A stretch of 64,000 nt of DNA from Flavobacteriales bacterium. Lineage in GTDB: Bacteria > Bacteroidota > Bacteroidia > Flavobacteriales_E > Vicingaceae. The stretch is from contig CAJPFH010000004.1 in assembly GCA_905339165.1 (NCBI GenBank), forward strand, positions 1-64,000, written 5' to 3'. Below the pieces are notes generated by a model. The model was not told the DNA's origin, searched no databases, and worked only from the letters and a program-made list of their open reading frames with translations. The translations under genes were made by a program, and so were the position numbers. Positions 43,127-52,787 of the stretch are shown in pieces. Every line of letters starts with the position of its first letter. Within the stretch, counting starts at the first letter, position 1.

Positions 43127-45526
43127 ATGAATCAGCCCAATCATCAGAAAAACATAATAGAAGGTTTTGACTTTATTGCTTTAGGTGCCCGAATGTTAAA
43201 GTTTTGGTACCTCTTTGTTATTTCCTTGGGCATTGGTTGGCTTTTTTCTTACTACACGCTTAGGTACAGTGTACCTGTTTACAAAACCTATTGCAAAGTG
43301 TTGCTGAAAGACGAATATTCTTCTTGGGGGCAAGAATATTTCATTAAGGGTATGGAACTGGTGAGTGCCCGCAACCGCATTTCGAACGAAGTGGGAATTA
43401 TCAGTTCCTACAATTTAATGAGGGCGGTTTTAAACCATGTAGATTTTAAGGTTTTTTACTACGACATTGGCCGGATTAAAGCTACCGAACTTTACAAAAA
43501 TTCTCCTTTTACAGTAGAAATAGACACCTCCTTTAAAGAGTACAGAGCCGCCTACTATTACCTGAAATTTTTGAACGAAAAGGAATTTGTTTTATCGAAT
43601 AAAGAAAATGAATTTAATAACAAAGACAAGCATCGCTTCGGTGAATCTTTTACCCTAAACGGCATTACCGTAACCGTACAAATAACACCCTATTACAAGA
43701 AAGGCGAAAGCGAAGAAAAATTATTCTCATTTAGTATAAACGACCTCAATTCGATGGCGAAGGTTTACCAAAATAGGGTAATGATTGAAACCGACCCACC
43801 TGAATCGTCTATTCTAAAATTTACCTTAAACGGTACTGAAATAGCGAAAGAATCTGATTTTTTAAATGCCCTGATGCAGGAGTTTATTCGGGTGGGCCTG
43901 AAAGAAAATAACGAAATAGCCTCCAATACCATCACCTTTGTAGATATGCAACTGAGCGAAGTGGCCGACACCCTTTTTGATACCGAAGGGAAAATGGAAA
44001 ACTTTAAAGAAAAAATAAATGCACAAAAATTGGAACTCAATAGCAAAGGCCTTATCCCTACTTCTACCGATTTAGAACAAGAATTTTTAAAAGTACAATT
44101 CGATTATAACTACTATTCTCAAACCCTAAACAACCTTAAAAATAACCGTATCGACCAAATTATAATTCCTTCGGTCATTGATATAAACGTGCAAGACCCT
44201 ATCTACACCTCTATACTTCAACTTTCCAGACTGTACACCCAAAAAACCAGCCTCGAAAAACAAATCAGCGATAGCAGCATGGCCTACAAAATACTGATAG
44301 AAGAACTGCAAATTACCAAAGATATCCTTTACGCCAACATTTCCTCTCGCCTCGAAAAAAAGAAATTTGAACTGGAACAACTTACCGAGCAGCTTGTAAA
44401 CATTGATGGAAAACTTTCACAACTGCCCTCGGCCGAAGCCAAATTTATTCGCATAGAAAGACTCTTTAAATTAAACAGCGATTTTTATAATTACCTGCTG
44501 CAAAAAAGAAGCGAAGCTGCACTAGCTCAGGCATCGAATGTGCCTAAGGCTAAAATTTTAGAACCTTCCAGCGATTATACCGTTTCGTATGTGGGGCCCT
44601 TTCCTAAAAATATTTACACCTTTAATTTGGCGGTTGCCTTTTTAATTCCTTTTCTACTTGTTTTTTTTATTTTTCTGTTCAATAATAAGATTTTTGAAAA
44701 AGCCGATATCTCTTCTGTTACTAAAATACCTATTATCGGAACCATTGGACATACCCCCGATGCCGACAACTTAGTATTGGCAAACAAACCCAAGTCGGTG
44801 GTAGCCGAATCGTTCCGAAACATTCGCACCAACATCAATTACATTACCAAACAAAAAGAATCGTTTTGCATACTCATTACTTCTTCCATTAGTGGCGAAG
44901 GAAAAACATTCTGCTCTATGAATTTGGCTTTAGCCTATTCCCTTTCCGGAAAAAAAACCTTGTTGGTAGGAGCCGATCTTCGCAAACCTAAAATTTATAA
45001 CGACTTTAAACTTAAAAATACAGTAGGGCTTTCTACTTTCCTAATTGGAAAAGCAAGTTTCGAAAACATCCTTCAGCAAACTGCACACAGCCATTTGCAA
45101 ATTGTATCTTCCGGACCGGTTCCTCCCAATCCTTCGGAATTAATTGAGACTGAAAAAATGGCCGAATTTATTTCTCTTGCAAAAAAAGAATTTGAGGTGT
45201 TAATTATAGATACCCCGCCCGTAGGTTTGGTTACCGATGGAGTAATTTTATCGCAATACTCAGATGTAAACCTGTATATTGTAAGGCAACGATACACCCG
45301 CAAAAGCAATTTAGAACTGATTAACGAATTTTACGAAAACAAAAAAATTGAACACATTGGCATTGTGGTAAACGATTTAAAAGAACAACGCATAGGCTAT
45401 GGCTACGGATATGGGTACGGGTACGGATATGGTTACGGATATGGATACGGAGGAGGCTATTACACCGATGAAGAAAAAAAGAAAAAACCCATTGAATTGC
45501 TGATAAAAAAAATTAGAAAAAGCTAA
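43127..45526 (+). CDS. wzc: Polysaccharide co-polymerase/tyrosine autokinase (Wzc-like)
   Basis: 799-residue BY-kinase controlling chain length and export. Membrane helix 1 is at about 26-46, followed by a Wzz domain, a coiled coil (about 280-430), a GNVR segment and helix 2 near 498-522. The kinase domain has Walker A ISGEGKT (588-594, Lys593), Walker A' LLVGADLRKPK and Walker B LIIDTPPVGLV. The tail is nine Gly-Tyr pairs plus GGGYY (757-770), the tyrosine cluster that is autophosphorylated in trans. No Wza-like outer-membrane exporter is in the window. The start is set by the promoter element upstream. Confidence 0.94.
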   Translation: MNQPNHQKNIIEGFDFIALGARMLKFWYLFVISLGIGWLFSYYTLRYSVPVYKTYCKVLLKDEYSSWGQEYFIKGMELVSARNRISNEVGIISSYNLMRAVLNHVDFKVFYYDIGRIKATELYKNSPFTVEIDTSFKEYRAAYYYLKFLNEKEFVLSNKENEFNNKDKHRFGESFTLNGITVTVQITPYYKKGESEEKLFSFSINDLNSMAKVYQNRVMIETDPPESSILKFTLNGTEIAKESDFLNALMQEFIRVGLKENNEIASNTITFVDMQLSEVADTLFDTEGKMENFKEKINAQKLELNSKGLIPTSTDLEQEFLKVQFDYNYYSQTLNNLKNNRIDQIIIPSVIDINVQDPIYTSILQLSRLYTQKTSLEKQISDSSMAYKILIEELQITKDILYANISSRLEKKKFELEQLTEQLVNIDGKLSQLPSAEAKFIRIERLFKLNSDFYNYLLQKRSEAALAQASNVPKAKILEPSSDYTVSYVGPFPKNIYTFNLAVAFLIPFLLVFFIFLFNNKIFEKADISSVTKIPIIGTIGHTPDADNLVLANKPKSVVAESFRNIRTNINYITKQKESFCILITSSISGEGKTFCSMNLALAYSLSGKKTLLVGADLRKPKIYNDFKLKNTVGLSTFLIGKASFENILQQTAHSHLQIVSSGPVPPNPSELIETEKMAEFISLAKKEFEVLIIDTPPVGLVTDGVILSQYSDVNLYIVRQRYTRKSNLELINEFYENKKIEHIGIVVNDLKEQRIGYGYGYGYGYGYGYGYGYGGGYYTDEEKKKKPIELLIKKIRKS
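45395..45448 (+). repeat. Hexanucleotide-like tandem repeat coding for (Gly-Tyr)9 in Wzc
   Basis: Nine copies of a GGN-TAY hexamer with varied third bases (ggc, gga, ggg, ggt; tat, tac), followed by GGA GGA GGC TAT TAC. Copy-number change would alter tyrosine number without shifting the frame. Confidence 0.9.
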
Positions 45527-45582
45527 ACTCTTTAGTTATTCTATTACTATACTTTGCAAGGTAAAAAATTGATGTTTCCAAG

Positions 45583-46035
45583 ATGATTTTAGACCATATC
45601 CATAACAGTAACAAATATTACAGCCTGCACCCCTTATTTAAGAAAGGGTTTGATTTTATAAACTCTTTTGATGTGAATAACTATAAAGAAGGCCGAAACG
45701 AGATTTTGGGCGATGATGTATTTGCTCTGGTCTTTAACCTGAATACTTTTGAACCCAACAAAAAACTAGAAATACATAATACCTACATTGATATTCAGTT
45801 TTTGGTAAAAGGCACCGACCAAATGGGCTGGAAGGAACGCTCCCTATGCTCGAAACCCGAAGGAGACTTTAGTGTAGAAAAAGATGTACAGTTTTTTACC
45901 GATACACCAAAAAATACTTTTGATGTGGAAGAAAATCACTTTGTTATTTTTTATCCCACCGATGCACATGCCCCGCTTATGCAAAATATACCCTGCCTTA
46001 AAATTGTAATTAAAGTAAAAATAACTGAATTATAA
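45583..46035 (+). CDS. YhcH/YjgK/YiaL-family sugar-handling protein
   Basis: 150-residue cupin-like protein of the DUF386 family (EbgC/YhcH). Motifs are IHNTYIDIQFLVKGTDQMGW, FFTDTPKNTFDV and VIFYPTDAHAP (metal-binding His/Glu cluster). The family is linked to sialic-acid and related sugar metabolism, perhaps as an anomerase or isomerase. It begins the nonulosonic-acid module, 56 bases after wzc and 3 bases before the NeuB fusion. Confidence 0.88.
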   Translation: MILDHIHNSNKYYSLHPLFKKGFDFINSFDVNNYKEGRNEILGDDVFALVFNLNTFEPNKKLEIHNTYIDIQFLVKGTDQMGWKERSLCSKPEGDFSVEKDVQFFTDTPKNTFDVEENHFVIFYPTDAHAPLMQNIPCLKIVIKVKITEL

Positions 46036-46038
46036 AAA

Positions 46039-47712
46039 ATGTATTCTCCATTAAAAATAATAGCCGAAAGTGCCTTTAATCATAACGGAAATTTCGAATA
46101 TTTAAAAGAATTAGCCCTCTCTTCAAAAAATTCAGGTGCCGATTATTTTACCGTTCAGGTAATGAATGTAGACGCATTTTGTGTAAAAGAATACGAAAAA
46201 TACACCCTGTACAAAAACACGGAGTTTTCTTCTGCTCAGTGGATAGAATTATTCGGTTTTTGCAAACAAAACAACATTAATGTTATACCCTGTACTCTAG
46301 AGGAAGCTTCTTTTAAATTATGTTACGATTACGGATTTCGATTCATTAAAATACATGCCACAGACATTACAAACGAGCCTTTTTTAAAACTGATTGCTAA
46401 ATACGATGATGTAAAAGTGATTTTGGAAACACAATGTGCCACGCTTTTTGAAATTCATTTTGCCATAGAAATACTAGGAGCTAACAAAATAGAAGCTCTG
46501 TTCTCCGGCTTTAGTAACTACCCTACCGAAGTAGAAGATTTAAACCTAAACGTTTTAGATTTTTTTAAATCAAAATTCGATTTTAAACTAGGTTATGCCG
46601 ACCACTCGCTTGATACGGCTAATATTCCCCTCATGCTATTGGCAAAAGGCTGTACTTATCTCGAAAAACATATTACACTTAGCCGAAATAATAGAAATTT
46701 CGACTATCAAGTTTCATTGTACCCACAAGAGTTTAGTTCAATGGTATCTACTATTCGGCATTACGAATTAGCGTTGGGTAACGGAATAAAACACCCTACC
46801 CAAAACGAGCATAAATTCAGAAACATTATGTACAAAAAAGTAGTTTCGGGCAACACTTTAAAAAGAGCCGATAAAGGAAGCTTCTTTATAGAAAATGAAA
46901 TTCTAAAATTTGATAAAAACAAGGTGGTAGTAGCCTTAATTGCACGGCTAAAATCTAAAAGATTAAAAGAAAAAGTGCTAAAACCTTTTCATACAAACGA
47001 GCTCATTGTTGACTTATACAGCAAGCTCTCTCTATCCAACAAATTTAAAACCATTTTAGCCACCTCTGATTTGGTTGAAGATAAAGCACTGCTTGACTTA
47101 TTCCAAAAAAAAGGATTTTATACTTATGCGGGAGATGCCATTTCTGTAATAGACCGAATGCTGCACTTAGCCTATAAAGAAAAAGCCTCAGCCATTTTCA
47201 GAGTAACGGGTGATAACCCCTTTACCGATGTTGCATTAATGAACGAAATGGTAGATTTGCTCAACCAAAATAACCTCGATTATGTAAAAGTAAACAATGT
47301 ACACTTTGGCGTTGGAGCCGAACTCTTTTCTACAAAATACCTTTGGCAATTGTATCTTAAACTTGAAACCACCGAATTTTCAGAATACCTAACTTGGTAC
47401 GTATTAAACGACCAAGAAGTTAAAATGGGTTCTATTGATTTAGTGGTTGAAAACAACACAGGTTTGGTAAATCTAAGTGTAGATTTGCAAGAAGATTACG
47501 ACCGATGTGTACGCCTTCTGAAAAAAATCAATAAAACTGATTTTTCTCAAATTTCACTTTCCGATATTTATGCCAACACAAAAGAATTAGAAAAAGTAGA
47601 TGAAACGAAAGAAATTAAATTACCACTAGGCCACACCATTAAACTAAAAGATTATTTGCAGCAGTTTAATGACAAAAAATATATTATCAGAAAACCATAT
47701 ATTATAAAATGA
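46039..47712 (+). CDS. NeuB-like synthase fused to cytidylyltransferase-like domain
   Basis: 557 residues joining two enzyme folds. Residues about 1-285 resemble the NeuB TIM barrel (IIAESAFNHNG, LGYADHSLD, YLEKHITLSRNN); here DHKAS is replaced by FDYQVS. Residues about 295-515 resemble SpsF/NeuA-type cytidylyltransferases (VVVALIARLKSKRLKEKVL, FRVTGDNPFTD, LSVDLQEDYDR). Together this would condense PEP with a sugar and activate the product with CTP. No SAF domain follows the barrel. It overlaps the second NeuB gene by 4 bases. Fusion of these activities is unusual; altered residues leave activity of each half open. Confidence 0.83.
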   Translation: MYSPLKIIAESAFNHNGNFEYLKELALSSKNSGADYFTVQVMNVDAFCVKEYEKYTLYKNTEFSSAQWIELFGFCKQNNINVIPCTLEEASFKLCYDYGFRFIKIHATDITNEPFLKLIAKYDDVKVILETQCATLFEIHFAIEILGANKIEALFSGFSNYPTEVEDLNLNVLDFFKSKFDFKLGYADHSLDTANIPLMLLAKGCTYLEKHITLSRNNRNFDYQVSLYPQEFSSMVSTIRHYELALGNGIKHPTQNEHKFRNIMYKKVVSGNTLKRADKGSFFIENEILKFDKNKVVVALIARLKSKRLKEKVLKPFHTNELIVDLYSKLSLSNKFKTILATSDLVEDKALLDLFQKKGFYTYAGDAISVIDRMLHLAYKEKASAIFRVTGDNPFTDVALMNEMVDLLNQNNLDYVKVNNVHFGVGAELFSTKYLWQLYLKLETTEFSEYLTWYVLNDQEVKMGSIDLVVENNTGLVNLSVDLQEDYDRCVRLLKKINKTDFSQISLSDIYANTKELEKVDETKEIKLPLGHTIKLKDYLQQFNDKKYIIRKPYIIK

Positions 47713-48739
47713 CCTACATTATAGGAGAAATAGGCCAAAACCACAACGGTTCGGTAGATTTAGCAAAACTACTGGTAGAAGTGGCTTCACGCCCTGTTCG
47801 TGAAGAATTGTTTGGAATAGACCTAAAACCCATGGATGCCGTAAAACTTACTAAACGAGATTTAAACGAAGAACTCTCGGCATCGCAAATGGCTGCACCA
47901 TACAACAGTCCGCACTCTTTTGGAAAAACCTACGGAGAACACCGTGCCTTTTTAGAACTGAATGAGGAACAACACTTTGAAATATATCTACACGCCAAAG
48001 CACAAGGGTTAGACTTTGTAGAAACCCTATGTGCCAAAGGCTGCCTTAGCATTTTTAAATACTTTATCCCCGATAAACTAAAAGTAGCCAGCCGAGATTT
48101 AACAAATTTACCCCTGCTTACAGCTCTTGCCGAAACCAAGGTTCCCATTATTTTATCTACCGGAATGGCTGGAAAAAAAGAACTAGACGAAGCGTTAGAA
48201 ATCATCTCAAAATACCACTCTCACATTTCTATTTTGCACTGTGTTTCGCAATACCCTACTCACCCTCTCAACACCAACCTGCTTACCATAACCTATTTGC
48301 AAAAAAATTATCCGCAGTACACCATAGGCTATTCCGACCATACCATAGGCATTGCTGCTCCGGTAGCTGCGGTTGCCATGGGAGCCAAAATCATTGAAAA
48401 ACATATTACCCTCGACCGTAAAATGAAAGGTACCGACCAGGCCGGTTCTCTTGGAATAGACGGCATACACCGAATGGTACGCGATATACGCGTAATGGAA
48501 ATGTCATTGGGAAAAGAAGAATTATTTATTGACGAAGCCGTAAAAAATGCCAAAGTAAAATTGGAACGCTCCATTGCTACTCTCCGTAAAATGAGTGCAG
48601 GAGAAACCATTACCGAAAAAGACATACACCTGCTCTCTCCGGGAGATGGCTATAAATGGAACGAAAAAGAATCCCTCATTGGGAAAAAACTACGTTGCGA
48701 TTTGCCCGCCAATGAAATTATTTACAAAAAAGATATTCA

Positions 48740-48743
<4 letters not shown>
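47709..48743 (+). CDS. neuB: NeuB-family sialic/nonulosonic acid synthase
   Basis: 344 residues with a NeuB barrel (IIGEIGQNHNGSVDLAKLL, ILHCVSQYPTHPLN, IGYSDHTIGI, IIEKHITLDRKMKGTDQAGSL) and C-terminal SAF/antifreeze-like domain (about 280-344, RSIATLRKMSAGETITEKDI). It condenses PEP with an N-acetylated or neutral hexose (-6-phosphate) to a nine-carbon acid. It is full length and the better candidate for the active synthase. It overlaps both neighbours by 4 bases. Which sugar is made (Neu5Ac, legionaminic, pseudaminic or KDN) is not decided; no epimerase gene is in the window. Confidence 0.92.
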
Positions 48744-49800
<1,057 letters not shown>

Positions 49801-49802
49801 AG

Positions 49803-51587
49803 TTGAATCATCGTCTTTTCATACTGTTTCCGGAACTACACCTAAGTGAAATAAATGCATTGGCAGAAAAATACAAGTGTTCTGAAATTATCAATTTTAC
49901 CAACAACACTAGGGAGCAACAATATTCTATCCCCACCTTACAAGTTCATCAAATAGAAAATGTTGAACAAATTATACAACAAACCATAAACGAATACACC
50001 CAATTTGTAGCCACCTTTTCTCAAACCACTTTATCTAAAAATAAAACCATACGCCATTTAAAAATAAACAAACTCCCTGTTTACTGGCTCACACCTTTCT
50101 CTGTCAAGCATCCTTATAATCATTGGGCTTACAATGTTTTTCTGCTCAAAAATTATCTTTCTTTTCATACCCAACCAAATGAAAAGTATTTTGTTGCACT
50201 CCCCAACCAACTTAAGTACATTGCCCCGTTTATAAACGAATTACTTAAAATCTACTCTTTCGAAATTATTTTTTCTATTAATGGAAAACAAAAAAATTAC
50301 GAGCAAACTATTTTTCACTTCTTCAAAAATCACCTTAAAAATATTTGGCGTATTGGGCAAATAAAACCAAATAAGGAAATTGAAAATAAAAATCAAACCA
50401 TTCTATTTCTCAATACGCCACAAGAATTTTCTTACTTAAAAAAGGTGGAGTCGGTTGCCCAACCTTATTTTAATAATGTAGGATTAAATACCGTACACTT
50501 TTGCTATTTAGATTGGATAAAAAGCAAAACCATACATTCTGGTTTTTACAAGGCCAAACCAAGTTTTTTGCTACTACTAAAAATAGCCTATTCCTCTCTT
50601 TGCATTAAATATAAGCTAAAAAAATTTCGATGTACTATTGAAGTAAATAAAGTACAATTTAATACAGAAATTATATTGAAAGAAATTGAATCTATACTAA
50701 TAGAAAAATCGCATTACCTCTACTCTTACCAGTGGCTAATCAATTATTTTAAACAAAGCCCCCAATTAAAAGCCGTATTTTACGAAGACGAGTTTTATAT
50801 TTTCGGACGCATTATTTCGGCTGCCAAAAAACAAAGTGCAGCAACACACTTTACTTGTTATGGCATTCAGCATGGTATGTTCTCCGATTTTCACACCGTT
50901 TACAACATTTCCGATAAAGAAATAAAACCCGATGCCCAAAATAATGAGAATGGCTTACCTCTTCCCGATTTTTTTATTACTTGGGGAAATTACTTTACTT
51001 CTCATTTTTTAAAACATAACTCCCTACCCCATGGTTTTGTAAAAGAACTGGGAAACCCCATTTACCTTTTCAAGCACTCAAAAAACAAATACGCAGAAAA
51101 CGGCCACACAAAAAAATCTTTTACCTTTTTGTATTGCCTTACCTCCGAAATTCTTTTCGAAAAAGAATTACCTATCGTAAATAATATACTGCAAAAATAC
51201 CAAGGGGCAACCCTCATTATTCGCTGCCACCCCCAATTTGTTTTTAATGTTTCTGCACACCATTTTCATTCTTCAGTAAGTATTAAAAATTCAGAAAACG
51301 TATCTTTAACAGATGATTTTAATCTATCGGATATAATACTTTGCAGTGCCCACTCTACCGTATTTTTAGATGCTTTGGCATACAACAAAAAGGTAATTCG
51401 GCTTAAAACCAATATTACCGATAGCTCTATGAATTACCAAAGCACCGATTGTTTAACCTTACACGCCAACAACGAAGTGCCTTTTTTAGAAAAAAAACAA
51501 GAAGAAACCATCGCAAAAAACCCATTTCTACAAAATGAAACTACACAGTGGACTCGGTTTATAAATGAAATGAAAAACCATGCTTAA
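49803..51587 (+). CDS. Capsule-type GT-B protein, candidate nonulosonic acid transferase
   Basis: 594 residues with no ATG before the middle of the frame, so TTG at 49803, two bases after the KdsC stop, is the likely start. The C-terminal half has GT-B capsule features: YGIQHGMFSDF, FFITWGNYFTSHFL, ELGNPIYLF, LIIRCHPQF and DIILCSAHSTVFLDALAYNKKVI, resembling poly-/sialyl- and glycerophospho-transferase folds (HxP and S/T-x-x-D/E motifs). The N-terminal half is divergent. Position at the end of the NeuB module makes transfer of the CMP-sugar a fair guess. I do not recognise a named family with certainty. Confidence 0.72.
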   Translation: MNHRLFILFPELHLSEINALAEKYKCSEIINFTNNTREQQYSIPTLQVHQIENVEQIIQQTINEYTQFVATFSQTTLSKNKTIRHLKINKLPVYWLTPFSVKHPYNHWAYNVFLLKNYLSFHTQPNEKYFVALPNQLKYIAPFINELLKIYSFEIIFSINGKQKNYEQTIFHFFKNHLKNIWRIGQIKPNKEIENKNQTILFLNTPQEFSYLKKVESVAQPYFNNVGLNTVHFCYLDWIKSKTIHSGFYKAKPSFLLLLKIAYSSLCIKYKLKKFRCTIEVNKVQFNTEIILKEIESILIEKSHYLYSYQWLINYFKQSPQLKAVFYEDEFYIFGRIISAAKKQSAATHFTCYGIQHGMFSDFHTVYNISDKEIKPDAQNNENGLPLPDFFITWGNYFTSHFLKHNSLPHGFVKELGNPIYLFKHSKNKYAENGHTKKSFTFLYCLTSEILFEKELPIVNNILQKYQGATLIIRCHPQFVFNVSAHHFHSSVSIKNSENVSLTDDFNLSDIILCSAHSTVFLDALAYNKKVIRLKTNITDSSMNYQSTDCLTLHANNEVPFLEKKQEETIAKNPFLQNETTQWTRFINEMKNHA

Positions 51588-51663
51588 GAAATTATTTTCG
51601 CACTCTTTACTTTATTTTGTTGGGCATCAAATTCCTAAGCTAGTAAATTAATTACTCTTACCT
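51580..51663 (+). pseudogene. 5' remnant of a Wzx-type flippase gene
   Basis: ATG at 51580 overlaps the upstream stop by 8 bases, the same coupling seen elsewhere in this operon. The 23 codons that follow read MLKKLFSHSLLYFVG...IPKLVN, then TAA at 51649 and LLLP. This aligns codon for codon with the start of the intact flippase (MLKKIVSQSFLYAVG...IPKFVN-LLVLP); the stop replaces a Leu codon (TTA to TAA). After Pro (51661-51663) the similarity ends. Nucleotides differ at many third positions, so this is the start of a different flippase, not a recent copy. Confidence 0.8.
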
Positions 51664-51982
51664 TCATATTAAAAGATTCTTCAGATTTTAGGTAATATTT
51701 TTAATCCTTTCAAGATAATTTAAAAATGATATTATTGCCCTCTATGTTTATCCCATTAGGATTATCCACTCTGAAGTTATTCCCATACATACAAGCGTCA
51801 CCTCCAAAGTGTTTAAATAACCATTCAAACATATAAAATAACTATTTTTGCTAGAACAAAATGGGAAAGTATTTATAACTACATTCTGCTTTAATAAAAA
51901 TAAATTTGATTACGAATATCAATAGTATGAGTAGAAAAAGATTGGAAAAAATGATTTGTTCAAAATACTTTTTTAAGAAAAT
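51664..51982 (+). other. AT-rich non-coding spacer next to flippase remnant
   Basis: 319 bases with stops in all frames, no hairpin terminator, RNA gene or further flippase codons recognised. It lies between the broken flippase start and the SGNH hydrolase gene and is likely part of the incoming DNA. Confidence 0.6.
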
Positions 51983-52678
51983 ATGAATAATCAAAGAATT
52001 AGAGTTGTGTTTCTAACAGACTCATTAAGCCTTCCTAGAGATATACCTGAAAAAGTTTCTTATGAAGAAACATTTGTTTATCTGCTTAAAAAAGAATATC
52101 CTAATATAGAATTTATTCAATTTGCCTATGGAGGTGCAACCATATCTGATTTAAGGAATCAAGCTGATTATTTAAAAAGCTTCTCCCCTAATGTACTAAT
52201 TCTTCAAGCAGGAATAGTAGATTGTGCTCCAAGAACCACCACAAGATTTGAATCTGATTTTATTTCTAGAATTCCTTTATTGTCAAAATTAATTTTTCGA
52301 ATGTTAAGAAATAATGCCTCCTCTATTAGGAAAATAAGGAGAATTACATACACAAATCCACGTTCTTTTGAAGAAAATCTTAAAAAAATAAATTCTATGT
52401 TTAATGGTTCAAGAGTGTATGCAATAGGCATTTTACCTGCAAGTTTAAACTATGAAAGGAAGGTTCCTGGAATTACAAGTAATATTCTACTTTTTAACGA
52501 AAAATTAAAATCCGTATTTAGAAATAATTTCATTGACACTTCTGATTTTGACGAAAGTTACGTGATGTCTGATTTTTTTCATCTTAATAAAAAAGGCCAC
52601 CTGTCAATCTACAAAAAATTGAACTCTATTATAAATGTTAACTCACAAATTTATAGTGGCAAAATATCTACTGAATAA
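51983..52678 (+). CDS. SGNH/GDSL-type hydrolase-like protein
   Basis: 231 residues with SGNH blocks: nucleophile Ser14 in FLTDSLS, block II Gly in FAYGGATISDL, block III GIVD (the usual Asn replaced by Val79), block V Asp197-x-x-His200 (SDFFHLNKKGH). Such enzymes add or remove acyl groups on glycans. There is no signal peptide. The gene and its flanks are clearly more AT-rich than neighbours (14 G/C in the 60 bases at 52261-52320 by hand count), pointing to recent transfer. It may be an O-acyl-modifying enzyme of the polysaccharide; activity is uncertain because of the Asn loss. Confidence 0.78.
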   Translation: MNNQRIRVVFLTDSLSLPRDIPEKVSYEETFVYLLKKEYPNIEFIQFAYGGATISDLRNQADYLKSFSPNVLILQAGIVDCAPRTTTRFESDFISRIPLLSKLIFRMLRNNASSIRKIRRITYTNPRSFEENLKKINSMFNGSRVYAIGILPASLNYERKVPGITSNILLFNEKLKSVFRNNFIDTSDFDESYVMSDFFHLNKKGHLSIYKKLNSIINVNSQIYSGKISTE

Positions 52679-52787
52679 ATACAATGAACTTATATAATTA
52701 ACTAAACCTTTTACCAAGTGAAATATTATGCATCGTTGATTTTTGAAATATTTCAGAACGATTAAGTATAAATGCAACTACTGGTTC

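Noticed and set aside
45395-45448. Tandem repeat as a CRISPR or non-coding satellite
   Set aside because: In frame within the Wzc gene and encodes the expected Gly-Tyr tail.
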